Positions 26,104 to 34,719 of a DNA stretch of 64,000 nucleotides are shown here, piece after piece. Each line of letters starts with the position of its first letter. Position 1 is the stretch's first letter. The notes under the pieces were generated by a model. It made no database searches and had not been told where the DNA came from. It saw only the letters and a list, made by a program, of their open reading frames with translations. Source of the stretch: Rhodanobacteraceae bacterium (GTDB taxonomy: Bacteria; Pseudomonadota; Gammaproteobacteria; Xanthomonadales; SZUA-5); contig JACKOW010000017.1 of NCBI GenBank assembly GCA_024234055.1, forward strand, positions 23,616-87,615, given 5' to 3'. Both the position numbers and the translations under genes were made by a program.

Positions 26104-27114
26104 ATGCGCCGGATTTGGTTGATTGGATTGTTGCTGTCACTGATGGCGCCCCTGGCCGCCTCCGATGTCTATACCGGCGAAGTGCCGGTCTCCGGACAGG
26201 ATGAAGCGGCCCGCAAGGTAGCTATGACCGAAGCGCTGAAACAGGTGCTGGTCAAGGTCTCGGGCGACCCCTCGGCGGCGCAGCGTGCCGAGGTACAGGC
26301 GGCGCTGGCCAATCCCGAGCCGCTGATCCAGGCCTTTTATTACCGGCAGGACATCGATCGTTCTGGCCCCACACCGGCGCTGAAGCTCTATTACGCCGCA
26401 AATTTTGAACCGCGGGCGATCAACAAGCTGGTCAGCTCCAGCGGTCTGGCACGGTGGGCGCGCGAGCGGCCCACACTGATGGTCTGGGTGGTGGGTGATT
26501 CCGGCACCGATTTTCTCGGCAGCAGCCAGCTGGCGCCGCTGTTGCGCCGTGGCAGCGAGCGCGGCATCGAACTCAAGGCGGCACTGATCGGCGGTGAAGA
26601 TGCGCCCTCGGTCATTGATGTCGAACGCGGCAAGGTGTCCTCACTGCGCAGTGTCGCCAGCCGTTTTGGCGCTCCGGGTGTACTGGCGGGTCGTTTGTAC
26701 GCGACCGCAGACGGCGTGGTCGGTCGCTTCGCCTATGGCGACGGCGAGCGCGAAGAGAGTTTCGAGGTTCGGGGATCCGACAGCGACTCGGCCCTGCGTG
26801 CAGTGGCAGACGAGACCGCCAACCGATTGGCCGCACGCTATGCTTTCGCCGCCGCTGACAGCACCCCTGCGCAGGTGTCGGCGGTGGTCCGTGGGCTGCG
26901 CTCCGCCAGTGATTTTGCCCGGGTGTACGCCTACCTGGAATCGCTGTCCGTGGTTCGGGAAATCCATCTCAGCACTGCGGCGGCGGATTCCATGAGCCTT
27001 GATCTGACGGTTGCCGGGGGTCAGGAGCGGCTGCGGCAGATCCTGCCGATGAGCGATCTGCTGAGCGTGGCCGGAGACAGCAGCGACGGCGCCGTCGTGC
27101 TCGATCTGCGCTGA
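26104..27114 (+). CDS. DUF2066 exported protein
   Basis: A 336-residue protein with a signal peptide (RRIWLIGLLLSLMAPLAAS, cleaved near 20) and the DUF2066 pattern: YTGEVPVSGQDEAARKVAM, then ALKQVLVKVSGDPSA and YYRQDID. Proteins of this family lie opposite purM and before the CDP-alcohol transferase, PerM and hda in many gammaproteobacteria; the function is unknown. The ATG at 26104 places the signal peptide correctly; an upstream ATG at 26050 is in frame but adds nothing conserved. Confidence 0.85.
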   Translation: MRRIWLIGLLLSLMAPLAASDVYTGEVPVSGQDEAARKVAMTEALKQVLVKVSGDPSAAQRAEVQAALANPEPLIQAFYYRQDIDRSGPTPALKLYYAANFEPRAINKLVSSSGLARWARERPTLMVWVVGDSGTDFLGSSQLAPLLRRGSERGIELKAALIGGEDAPSVIDVERGKVSSLRSVASRFGAPGVLAGRLYATADGVVGRFAYGDGEREESFEVRGSDSDSALRAVADETANRLAARYAFAAADSTPAQVSAVVRGLRSASDFARVYAYLESLSVVREIHLSTAAADSMSLDLTVAGGQERLRQILPMSDLLSVAGDSSDGAVVLDLR

Positions 27115-27118
27115 ATGG

Positions 27119-27703
27119 ATGGGCCGGATGCCTGATCTCAGCCGCTCCAGATTGCGCCATCTGCCGAATGCCCTGTCGGTGTTGCGGCTACTGATGGCGT
27201 TGCCCATCGCCTTGCTGGTGGTGTACGACGAAAGCGTGCTGGCCATGGCATTGTTCATCACGGCGGGCGCCACCGATGGCATCGACGGCTGGCTGGCCAA
27301 ACGCTACCACTGGCAATCACAGCTGGGCGGCTGGCTGGATCCGCTGGCCGACAAGGCACTGGTGCTGTCGGTATGCGTCGCGCTGACCGCACACGGCGAT
27401 CTGCCCTACTGGTTGCTGGGGCTGATTGCCATCCGCGATCTGGTCATCGTCAGCGGCGCCGTGGCTTTCCATTTCAACTATGCGCCGTTGCATGCGGCGC
27501 CGACCATCGTCGGCAAGATCACCACCGCGGCGCTGTTGCTGCTGGTGGTACTGCTGCTGTGGCAGAACGTTCAGGCGCAGATACCGACCTGGCTGATCGA
27601 GACGCTGATCCTGGCCTGTGCAGGATTGCTGCTGGTCAGCGGCGTCGACTACGTGCGCCGCTGGAGTATCAAGGCGCGACGAATCGGGGATAGGCACTCA
27701 TGA
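27119..27703 (+). CDS. CDP-alcohol phosphatidyltransferase (PgsA-like)
   Basis: A membrane enzyme of 194 residues with about six hydrophobic segments. The signature DxxDGxxAR...GxxxDxxxD is seen as TDGIDGWLAKR followed by LGGWLDPLADK; the usual Arg after Ala is Lys. The closest role would be phosphatidylglycerophosphate or cardiolipin synthesis from CDP-diacylglycerol, but another acceptor alcohol is possible. It follows DUF2066 by four bases. ATG at 27128 is an alternative start. It overlaps perM by four bases. Confidence 0.85.
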   Translation: MGRMPDLSRSRLRHLPNALSVLRLLMALPIALLVVYDESVLAMALFITAGATDGIDGWLAKRYHWQSQLGGWLDPLADKALVLSVCVALTAHGDLPYWLLGLIAIRDLVIVSGAVAFHFNYAPLHAAPTIVGKITTAALLLLVVLLLWQNVQAQIPTWLIETLILACAGLLLVSGVDYVRRWSIKARRIGDRHS

Positions 27704-28965
27704 CCATGACCCACCGCTGGCAACTGCTGGCCATCCTGTTCGGCATCGGCCTGCTGCTGTACCTGCTGGGCCCCATCCTCACGCCCTTTGCGATGGCCGC
27801 GTTGCTGGCCTATCTGGGTGATCCGCTGGTCGATAGACTGCAGGCGCGGGGTCTGGGTCGCAGTGCTGCGGTGTCGATCGTGTTTGCGGTCATGACCCTG
27901 CTGCTGCTGCTGATGCCGCTGATCCTGATTCCGCTGCTGGAAGCCCAGATCAGCATCCTGGTGGAGAAGCTGCCGCTGTACATCGGCTGGGTCCGCGAAC
28001 GCCTGATGCCCTTCCTGGTGGAGCATCTGGGCGTCGATCCGGAACTGTTCAGCACCGATCAGATCGTGGCCATGCTGAAGTCGCACTGGCAGCAGGCCGG
28101 CGGCATAGCGGCCACGGTCATTGCCTCGGTGTCCAAATCCGGCCTGGCCATCATCGGCTGGATCATGAATCTGCTGCTGATTCCGGTGGTGAGCTTCTAT
28201 TTCCTGCGCGACTGGGACTTGATGATCGAGCGCGTGCGCGAACTGCTGCCGCGCACGGTCGAAGCGCGGGTGGTCAACATCGCCCGGCAATCGGACGAAG
28301 TGCTGAGCGCCTTCCTGCGCGGACAGATCGCGGTGATGCTGGCGCTGGGACTGATCTACTCCATTGGCTTGTGGCTGGCCGGACTGAAACTCGCCTTCCT
28401 GATCGGCATGAGCGCCGGGCTGCTGAGCTTCGTGCCTTATCTGGGCAGCATTCTCGGCGTCGGCGGTGCCGTCATCGCTGCGCTGGTCGAGCATCGCGAC
28501 CTCATTCATGTGGTCTACGTGCTGGCCGTCTTCGGTGTCGGCCAGACACTGGAAGGCTTCGTACTCACGCCCTGGCTGGTCGGTGACCGCATCGGCCTGC
28601 ATCCGGTCGCCGTGATCTTCGCCATTCTCGCCGGCGGCCAACTGTTCGGCTTTATCGGCATCCTGCTGGCCCTGCCCGTCACCGCCGTGCTGATGGTGGT
28701 GCTGCGTCATGTTCATGAGCAATATGTCGCCAGCGACCTTTACCGCGAGGGCTCAAAGTCAGCAGCCGCTTCAGATTCGGCTCCGGCTTCGGCTCTGGAC
28801 TCGGCTTCCAATCCGACACCGACACCGGCCTCTGATCCGACACCAGTTTCTGACCCGACCCCCGCTCCTGATCGGACACCCGCTGCAACGCCGACACCCG
28901 CTCCGATGGCGCCAGCCAAAGCCAAGGCCTCGCGCCGCAAACCATCGAAGCCCAAGCCCCGATGA
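27700..28965 (+). CDS. PerM/AI-2E transporter family permease
   Basis: A 421-residue polytopic protein of the AI-2E exporter/PerM family: paired hydrophobic helices (about 8-80), a periplasmic or cytosolic domain, and the later helices with GLLSFVPYLGSILGVGG, VYVLAVFGVGQTLEGFVLTP and LHPVAVIFAILAGGQLFGF. Substrate is unknown. The last 70 residues are a soluble tail rich in Ala-Ser-Asp and then Thr-Pro pairs, ending in a Lys/Arg cluster, unusual for the family. It overlaps the preceding and following genes by four bases. Confidence 0.9.
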   Translation: MTMTHRWQLLAILFGIGLLLYLLGPILTPFAMAALLAYLGDPLVDRLQARGLGRSAAVSIVFAVMTLLLLLMPLILIPLLEAQISILVEKLPLYIGWVRERLMPFLVEHLGVDPELFSTDQIVAMLKSHWQQAGGIAATVIASVSKSGLAIIGWIMNLLLIPVVSFYFLRDWDLMIERVRELLPRTVEARVVNIARQSDEVLSAFLRGQIAVMLALGLIYSIGLWLAGLKLAFLIGMSAGLLSFVPYLGSILGVGGAVIAALVEHRDLIHVVYVLAVFGVGQTLEGFVLTPWLVGDRIGLHPVAVIFAILAGGQLFGFIGILLALPVTAVLMVVLRHVHEQYVASDLYREGSKSAAASDSAPASALDSASNPTPTPASDPTPVSDPTPAPDRTPAATPTPAPMAPAKAKASRRKPSKPKPR

Positions 28966-29639
28966 GCCAGATGCCATTGGCGCTGGGCGGACTGGGCGCA
29001 CCGGATTTCGACCGATTCTGGTCTGGCAACGACCACTTATTGCTGGCCCGCCTGCGGGCGCTCGCGGACCATCCGGGTACCTCGCAGGTGCTGCTGGGCG
29101 GTGCGCCCTCGTCGGGCAAGACGCATCTGCTGATGGCCTGCTGCGACGCCGCGCGCGCCGCCGGCCACAGCGCAGCCTACCTGCCCCTGGCGCGACTGCA
29201 GCTGGATTCACCTGGCGAGCCACTGGACGCGGAACTGGTGGCCATCGACGATGTTGGACTGGCGCTCGGCAACCATGCCCTGGCGGAATGGCTGTTCGCC
29301 GAAATCAATCGTCAGCACGATCGTCAGCGCGCCCTGCTGCTGGCGCTGGGCAGTGAACACGATCTCTCGGCAGCCTTGTTGCCGGACCTGTCCTCACGCC
29401 TGGCGCGCTCGGAGATGCTGCGCATCGAGCGCCACGATGACGAGGCGCGCAAGGCCATTCTGATGCACCGCGCCGAGCACGCCGGCATGCCGCTGGACGA
29501 GGCCGCAGCCGACTATCTGCTGCGGCACCACAGTCGCGATCTGCGCACCCTGCTGCAGACCCTCGCCAACCTCGACCGCGAAGCCTTGGCCCGCGGCCGC
29601 CGCATCACCGTACCGCTGCTGAAGGACGTGTTGGCGTAG
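28962..29639 (+). CDS. hda: DnaA regulatory inactivator Hda
   Basis: Hda, with clamp-bound ADP form, stimulates ATP hydrolysis by DnaA after initiation. The 225-residue AAA+ protein has an N-terminal clamp-binding motif QMPLAL (3-8), Walker A GGAPSSGKTHL near 47 and Walker B ELVAIDDVG near 92, with SRLARSE as the arginine-finger region. The ATG overlaps perM by ATGA. The stop codon lies inside a repeat hairpin. Confidence 0.93.
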   Translation: MSQMPLALGGLGAPDFDRFWSGNDHLLLARLRALADHPGTSQVLLGGAPSSGKTHLLMACCDAARAAGHSAAYLPLARLQLDSPGEPLDAELVAIDDVGLALGNHALAEWLFAEINRQHDRQRALLLALGSEHDLSAALLPDLSSRLARSEMLRIERHDDEARKAILMHRAEHAGMPLDEAAADYLLRHHSRDLRTLLQTLANLDREALARGRRITVPLLKDVLA

Positions 29640-29767
29640 GGCGGAATCCGCCCGCGTGCTTGGCCGCGGTCGTAAGGGCTGAGGCAGGCGGGTTCCGCCC
29701 TACTTCTGGAGCGATCGCGGACAAAGTCCGCTCCCACAACCCACAACCCACAACCCACAACCCACAA
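29636..29767. repeat. GGCGGAATCCGCC hairpin and five CCCACAA heptamers
   Basis: GTAGGGCGGAATCCGCCC (29636-29653) is inverted at 29686-29703 with two mismatches, spanning the hda stop codon. A GATCGCGGACAAAGTCCGCTC unit follows at 29712 and then five uninterrupted CCCACAA heptamers (29733-29767). The hairpin may act as the hda/pilU convergent terminator. Confidence 0.88.
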
Positions 29768-29778
29768 CCAGCAAAAGC

Positions 29779-30903
29779 TCAGCGCTCGATCAGTTCCACG
29801 CCTTCCATGCCGGCCGACAGGGTATGGGCATCGCCGCCCTGGGCCAGCTTGATGCGCAAACGCACCTCGTTGGCGGAATCGGCGTGGCGCAGCGCGTCTT
29901 CGTAGCTGATCTCGCCGGCCTGATAGAGCTCGAACAGGCTCTGATCGAAGGTGCGCATGCCAAGGTTGGTCGATTCCTTCATGACGTCCTTGAGCTTGTG
30001 CACCTCACCCTGACGGATGTAGTCCTGCACCAGCGGCGTACCGAGCAGCACTTCCATGGCCACGCGACGACCCTTGCCGTCCGGCGTCGGAATCAGCTGC
30101 TGGGCGACGATGCCCTTCAGATTCAGCGACAGATCCATCAACAGCTGCGGGCGACGGTCTTCCGGGAAGAAGTGCAGGATGCGATCGATGGCCTGGTTGG
30201 CGTTGTTGGCATGCAGCGTGCACAGGCACAGATGGCCGGTCTCGGCGAAGGTGATGGCGTGATCCATGGTCTCGCGGGCGCGCACCTCACCGATCAGGAT
30301 GACGTCCGGGGCCTGACGCAGCGTGTTCTTCAGCGCCAGTTCGAAGCTGTCGGTATCGATGCCGACTTCGCGCTGCGAGATGATGCAGCCCTCGTGCTTG
30401 TGCACGAATTCGATCGGGTCTTCGATGGTGATGATGTGACCGGTGGAATTCTGGTTGCGATAACCCAGCATTGCCGCCAGTGAGGTCGACTTGCCGGTAC
30501 CGGTGGCGCCGACAAAGATGATCAGGCCACGCTTGGTCATGGCCAGCGTTTTCAGGATCGGCGGCAGGCTGAGTTCGTCCAGCGTCGGGATCTTGGTCTC
30601 GATGCGACGCAGCACCATGCCCACCTGATTGCGCTGATAGAAACAGCTGACGCGGAATCGGCCCACACCTTGCAGGCTGATGGCGAACTGGCACTCGTGG
30701 GTCTTCTCAAACTCCTCGCGTTGCGAGGGTGTCATGACCGAGAGCACCAGATCACGGCTTTGCTGTGGCGTCAGTGCGGCCTGGGTGATCGGCGCGATGC
30801 GGCCATGCACCTTCATTGAAGGTGGCACACCCGCGGTGATGAACAAATCCGACGCCTTCTTGTGCACCATCAGCTTCAAGAAGGAATTGAAGTCGATACT
30901 CAT
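29779..30903 (-). CDS. pilU: Type IV pilus retraction ATPase PilU
   Basis: PilU assists PilT in pilus retraction. The 374-residue GspE/PilT-type ATPase shows Walker A GATGTGKSTSL near 133, Walker B DVILIGEVRARETM, and HIS box CTLHANNANQAIDRI. It lacks the AIRNLIRE signature of PilT, having TPLVQDYIRQGE instead, and carries a longer C terminus, as expected of PilU. It is 311 bases downstream of the unknown exported protein rather than next to pilT. Confidence 0.93.
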   Translation of the reverse strand: MSIDFNSFLKLMVHKKASDLFITAGVPPSMKVHGRIAPITQAALTPQQSRDLVLSVMTPSQREEFEKTHECQFAISLQGVGRFRVSCFYQRNQVGMVLRRIETKIPTLDELSLPPILKTLAMTKRGLIIFVGATGTGKSTSLAAMLGYRNQNSTGHIITIEDPIEFVHKHEGCIISQREVGIDTDSFELALKNTLRQAPDVILIGEVRARETMDHAITFAETGHLCLCTLHANNANQAIDRILHFFPEDRRPQLLMDLSLNLKGIVAQQLIPTPDGKGRRVAMEVLLGTPLVQDYIRQGEVHKLKDVMKESTNLGMRTFDQSLFELYQAGEISYEDALRHADSANEVRLRIKLAQGGDAHTLSAGMEGVELIER

Positions 30904-31214
30904 CTCGTACCCTCCGCGAATTGGAGCGCAATCGGCACCCGCCAGCGCTCAATTGTGCCTGAAGCTGCCATCGCTGTCTGCGGAACTTTTGGCGATCCCG
31001 GTGCGCCTTTGCGACTCTGGGCAGACATGCGGTAACGCATTGTTTTACAGGACCAACATGAAGGGGCAGGGGGCTGGTGTCCAACCTCGACGCATGATCT
31101 GAGGGTGCCGCGACCTGGGTCCCCTGCCCGTTGCCCCCTGCCCCCTGTTTGATGCGCAAACAAGCGCACCGCCAATGGCGACCGGGACTCAAGGGTGATC
31201 ACGGGCACGCCCCG
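30904..31214. other. Gap upstream of pilU
   Basis: Contains (GCCCCCT)-type heptamers (31058-31070 and 31118-31147, inverted relative to each other) and, at 31143-31195, the 3' piece of the dispersed element (CTGTTTGATGCGCAAACAAG CGCACCGCCA). The pilU promoter must lie here. No gene was seen. Confidence 0.6.
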
Positions 31215-32357
31215 TCAGGGCGGGCTTTCATTGCTCTCGCGATCCCAGGCCGGGACGAAGTCATCGGGTGGCGTGGCCGGCAGCTTCTGTGCCTTGACCA
31301 GGGCACGGGCGACGCTGATTTCGTTGGCACCGGGCTGGCTCCAGAACTGACGCCATTGGGCAAAACTGATCGGCTGGCCCGGGCCCACCCGCTGCAGGCC
31401 ACGCTCCACCAGCCAGGCCAGTTCGCGTCGCTGCGCCTGCGTACGCCCGGCGCCTTCGGTTCCCGGCTTGTACAGCTGTTCCTGCAGCGCCAGTCCCAGC
31501 GAGCGCGGCACGATGGAATCGCTGTGCTCGACCATGGTCCTGGAGAGCTTGCGGCAATGATCCAGCCAGGGATGCTCGTCGGCATTGCCGCCGCACCACC
31601 ATTGGGCTGCCACCAGATAGGGCATGGCCATGGCGCTGGCGATGCCCACGGCCATGATCACCGGAAGGTCTTTGCGGGAAACGCCGTCGTAGGCGGGCAG
31701 ACTGCTGGTATCAGGCCAGTCCTCCGGCAGAGGCACCCGCCCGAAGGCCTTCAGCAGCATCTGCATGGAGCTGGCGAAATGGGTATCGAAGCGCTTGGCC
31801 GCGGCCGCCTTGGCCAGCATTTCGGTAGCGACGGGGATGGCACCGGGCTCGCCACGCGGCGGCAAGGCGCCCAACCAGACCACGGCATTGTCGGGTTCGA
31901 GTTGCTGCAGGTGCGCGGTCATGGCCATACGCTCGCGCGCCACCGCCTCGGCATTGCTGCGATCGACCGTCGGCGGATCGAGAATGGCCCAGAAAACCAG
32001 TGTGGCGTCGTCCTTGCCATCCGCCAGCGCCTGATTCAACAGCGCCTGTCCGCGCGCCAGCATGGCTTCGGACCGCGCAGCATCCTGGCTGTTGTTCATG
32101 GCCGAGCCGACCAGCATCAAGCCGGCTATCCAGCGTTCTCGAGGGGCCTTGCTGGCCGCCAACAGTTCGATGGCCGAATCGGCGTAACCGGCCATGGACT
32201 GCTCCAGCTGCTGGCTGACGCTGGCCTCGTCGGCCGCCGGCTGCGGCGCGGCCTGCAACGGCAAGGCCGTCCACACCAACACCGCCACTGAACACAGCCA
32301 GGCCAGACGTGTCCGCGTGCCGCGCCTGACCCGGTTCAGCGGCGTCAGTGGCCTCAT
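31215..32357 (-). CDS. Uncharacterised exported protein between pilT and pilU
   Basis: A 380-residue product that starts with ATG at 32357, overlapping the pilT stop as ATGA. A signal peptide or anchor (TRLAWLCSVAVLVWTALPLQ, about 17-38) precedes a helix-rich, alanine-rich domain without known motifs; a TPR-like reading of DAARSEAMLARGQALLNQAL is possible. Three cysteines occur. I do not recognise the family. Translational coupling to pilT argues for a link to twitching motility or simply shared transcription. Confidence 0.75.
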   Translation of the reverse strand: MRPLTPLNRVRRGTRTRLAWLCSVAVLVWTALPLQAAPQPAADEASVSQQLEQSMAGYADSAIELLAASKAPRERWIAGLMLVGSAMNNSQDAARSEAMLARGQALLNQALADGKDDATLVFWAILDPPTVDRSNAEAVARERMAMTAHLQQLEPDNAVVWLGALPPRGEPGAIPVATEMLAKAAAAKRFDTHFASSMQMLLKAFGRVPLPEDWPDTSSLPAYDGVSRKDLPVIMAVGIASAMAMPYLVAAQWWCGGNADEHPWLDHCRKLSRTMVEHSDSIVPRSLGLALQEQLYKPGTEGAGRTQAQRRELAWLVERGLQRVGPGQPISFAQWRQFWSQPGANEISVARALVKAQKLPATPPDDFVPAWDRESNESPP

Positions 32358-33394
32358 GTCTCGAACAGACGCTTGTCTTTGGCGTAGGTCATCGCCTGCT
32401 GGCGCGTGACCAGACCACGCTTGACCAGATCCTGCAGGCACTGATCGAGCGTTTGCATGCCGTAGTTGGCGCCGGTCTGGATCGAGGAATACATCTGCGC
32501 CACCTTGTCCTCGCGGATCAGGTTGCGAATGGCCGGGATGCCGACCATGATTTCGTGCGCCGCGATACGGCCGCCGCCGACCTTCTTCATCAGCGTCTGC
32601 GCAATGACCGCGCGCAGCGACTCCGACAGCATCGAACGCACCATCGGCTTTTCGCCGGCGGGGAACACGTCGATGATGCGATCGATGGTCTTGGCCGCCG
32701 AACTGGTGTGCAGCGTACCGAAGACCAGATGGCCGGTTTCGGCCGCGGTCAGCGCCAGACGGATGGTTTCCAGATCGCGCAACTCGCCGACCAGGATGTA
32801 GTCGGGATCCTCACGCAGGGCTGATCGCAGCGCCTCATTGAAGCCATGGGTGTTGCGATGCACTTCGCGCTGGTTGATCAGACACTTGTTCGAGGTGTGC
32901 ACGAACTCGATCGGGTCTTCGACCGAGAGCAGATGCGCGTATTCATTCTTGTTGATGTGATCAAGCATGGCCGCCAGGGTGGTCGACTTGCCTGAACCGG
33001 TAGGTCCCGTCACCAGGATCAGCCCCTGCGGATAGTCGATCAATTCCTTGAACACCTTGGGTGCGGCCAGGTCTTCCAAGGACAGGATTTCGGAAGGAAT
33101 CGTACGGAACACCGCCGCGGCGCCGCGATTCTGGTTGAAGGCGTTGACACGGAAGCGCGCCAGTCCGGGAATCTCGAAGGAGAAATCGATCTCGAAGAAT
33201 TCTTCGTAGTCGCGGCGCTGCTTGTCCGACATGATGTCGTAGATCAGCCCATGGACCGATTTGTGGTCCAGCGCCGGGATGTTGATGCGCCGGACATCGC
33301 CGTCTACACGGATCATCGGCGGCAGGCCTGCCGACAGATGCAAGTCCGAAGCCTTATTCTTGACGCTGAATGCCAATAGTTCGGCGATATCCAT
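32354..33394 (-). CDS. pilT: Type IV pilus retraction ATPase PilT
   Basis: PilT drives pilus retraction and twitching motility. The 346-residue product has family length, with Walker A GPTGSGKSTTL near 130, the Asp box VEDPIEFVHTS, Walker B DYILVGELRDLETI, the His box FGTLHTSSAAKTIDRI and the PilT signature PAIRNLIRE. The ATG at 33394 gives the canonical N terminus (DIAELLAFSVKNKASDLHLS). yggS is divergent, as in Pseudomonas. Confidence 0.96.
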   Translation of the reverse strand: MDIAELLAFSVKNKASDLHLSAGLPPMIRVDGDVRRINIPALDHKSVHGLIYDIMSDKQRRDYEEFFEIDFSFEIPGLARFRVNAFNQNRGAAAVFRTIPSEILSLEDLAAPKVFKELIDYPQGLILVTGPTGSGKSTTLAAMLDHINKNEYAHLLSVEDPIEFVHTSNKCLINQREVHRNTHGFNEALRSALREDPDYILVGELRDLETIRLALTAAETGHLVFGTLHTSSAAKTIDRIIDVFPAGEKPMVRSMLSESLRAVIAQTLMKKVGGGRIAAHEIMVGIPAIRNLIREDKVAQMYSSIQTGANYGMQTLDQCLQDLVKRGLVTRQQAMTYAKDKRLFET

Positions 33395-33460
33395 GACTGC
33401 CCCTTGCCTCACACGTGTGCTGGTCGAGTATAGCCACGTCACCACCCGGAACTGCGCACC

Positions 33461-34150
33461 ATGACCACCCGCTTGAGTGACCGATTGGACACGCTGACCC
33501 GAAACATCCGGGCAGCGGCGCCCTCGGGCCTGGCCACGCTGGTCGCCGTCAGCAAGACTCAGCCGGCCTCGGCGGTCGCCGAGGCCTATGCGCTGGGACA
33601 GCGCGTGTTCGGCGAGAACTACGTCCAGGAAGCCCTGGCGAAGATGCGCGAACTGCGAGACAGCTGCCCGGAGATCGAGTGGCATCTGATCGGCCCGCTG
33701 CAATCGAACAAGTGCCGCGAAGTTGCCGAGCACTTCGACTGGCTGCAGACACTGGACCGGGCCAAGCTGATTCCGCTGCTGGCTCGGTTTCGTCCGGCGA
33801 ACCTGGATCCGCTCAACGTGCTGATCCAAGTCAACATCGATGACGAGGACAGCAAGTCCGGCTGCGCGCCTGAGCAGATCGCGGAATTGGCGCGGGCCGT
33901 TGCCGGATCGCCCGAACTCCAGCTGCGCGGGCTGATGTCGATCCCCAAACCGTGGCCGGGGCTGGAACAGCGGCGGGACAGCTTCAGACAGTTACGCCAG
34001 CTGTTTGGGCGTTTGAAACAGGACTTTCCTCAGATCGACACGCTGTCGATGGGCATGAGCGACGATTTTGAACTGGCGCTGGAACAAGGTGCGACCATGG
34101 TTCGAGTCGGATCTGCGCTGTTTGGAGCCAGACCGAAGCCCGGCGGCTGA
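33461..34150 (+). CDS. yggS: YggS family PLP homeostasis protein
   Basis: A 229-residue alanine-racemase-like barrel that binds and buffers PLP. The PLP lysine is in TLVAVSKTQPASAV near residue 33, followed by FGENYVQEAL, EWHLIGPLQSNKCREV and the C-terminal LSMGMSDDFELAL-QGATMVRVGSALFG. Divergent from pilT, with 66 bases between. Confidence 0.95.
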   Translation: MTTRLSDRLDTLTRNIRAAAPSGLATLVAVSKTQPASAVAEAYALGQRVFGENYVQEALAKMRELRDSCPEIEWHLIGPLQSNKCREVAEHFDWLQTLDRAKLIPLLARFRPANLDPLNVLIQVNIDDEDSKSGCAPEQIAELARAVAGSPELQLRGLMSIPKPWPGLEQRRDSFRQLRQLFGRLKQDFPQIDTLSMGMSDDFELALEQGATMVRVGSALFGARPKPGG

Positions 34151-34719
34151 GCCTGAGCAGGCCCGGCCGCCCCTGCGGGAGCGGACTCTGTCCGCGAAAC
34201 CAACGCCTGCTGTGGGAGCGACTTCAGCCGCGATCCGGCAATGCGGCATGCTGCGACCCTGATCGCGGGCAGAGCCCGCTCTCACCAAACATATCGTAGA
34301 TCATTGATTTGGATATAAAACGGGCCGTGAACAGGGAGTCTCGGAAACACCCCATCGCGGCGTCATTGCGAGGAGCGCAGCGACGAAGCAATCCAGTGCT
34401 TCTCACAGTTCGATTCTGGATTGCTTCGCTGCGCTCTCCATGAACCCATATCGCAAGTTGTTGATTTGCTGTTGTAGGTCACGTTGCTCGCGTAGCGAGC
34501 TACGTGACGCAATTCGATGTCACGTAGTCCGCTGACGCGGACAACATGACCTACGACACCGGGTTCATGGCCCGTGGGCAGTTTCAGGCCGGAACAGGCG
34601 GCTCGCAATGACGCCCCTGTTTGATGCGCGACCAGGCGCACCGCCAAGGGCGATCGGGACTCTCACAGTCGCGACGCAAGGTCGCTCCTACAGTGGCGAG
34701 CCTGTTTTCTCGCAGGTCG
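34151..34719. other. Repeat-filled gap between yggS and the cyclophilin gene
   Basis: No gene was found in 569 bases. Contents: GGGAGCGGACTCTGTCCGCG (34176) and GGGAGCGACTTCAGCCGCG units, GATCGCGGGCAGAGCCCGCTC (34260), the full dispersed element copy B (34361-34668), and an inverted GTCGCGACGCAAGGTCGCTC unit (about 34668-34690). Confidence 0.9.
34361..34668. repeat. Dispersed element, copy B, with cloverleaf core
   Basis: Nearly identical to 4193-4550 from GCGTCATTGCGAGGAGCGCA through the cloverleaf core (about 34475-34555, all three hairpins and the outer stem kept) to the 3' CTGTTTGATGCG segment. It differs by scattered substitutions and has one rather than two copies of the GTGGGCAGTTTCAGGCCG segment. 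Confidence 0.93.
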
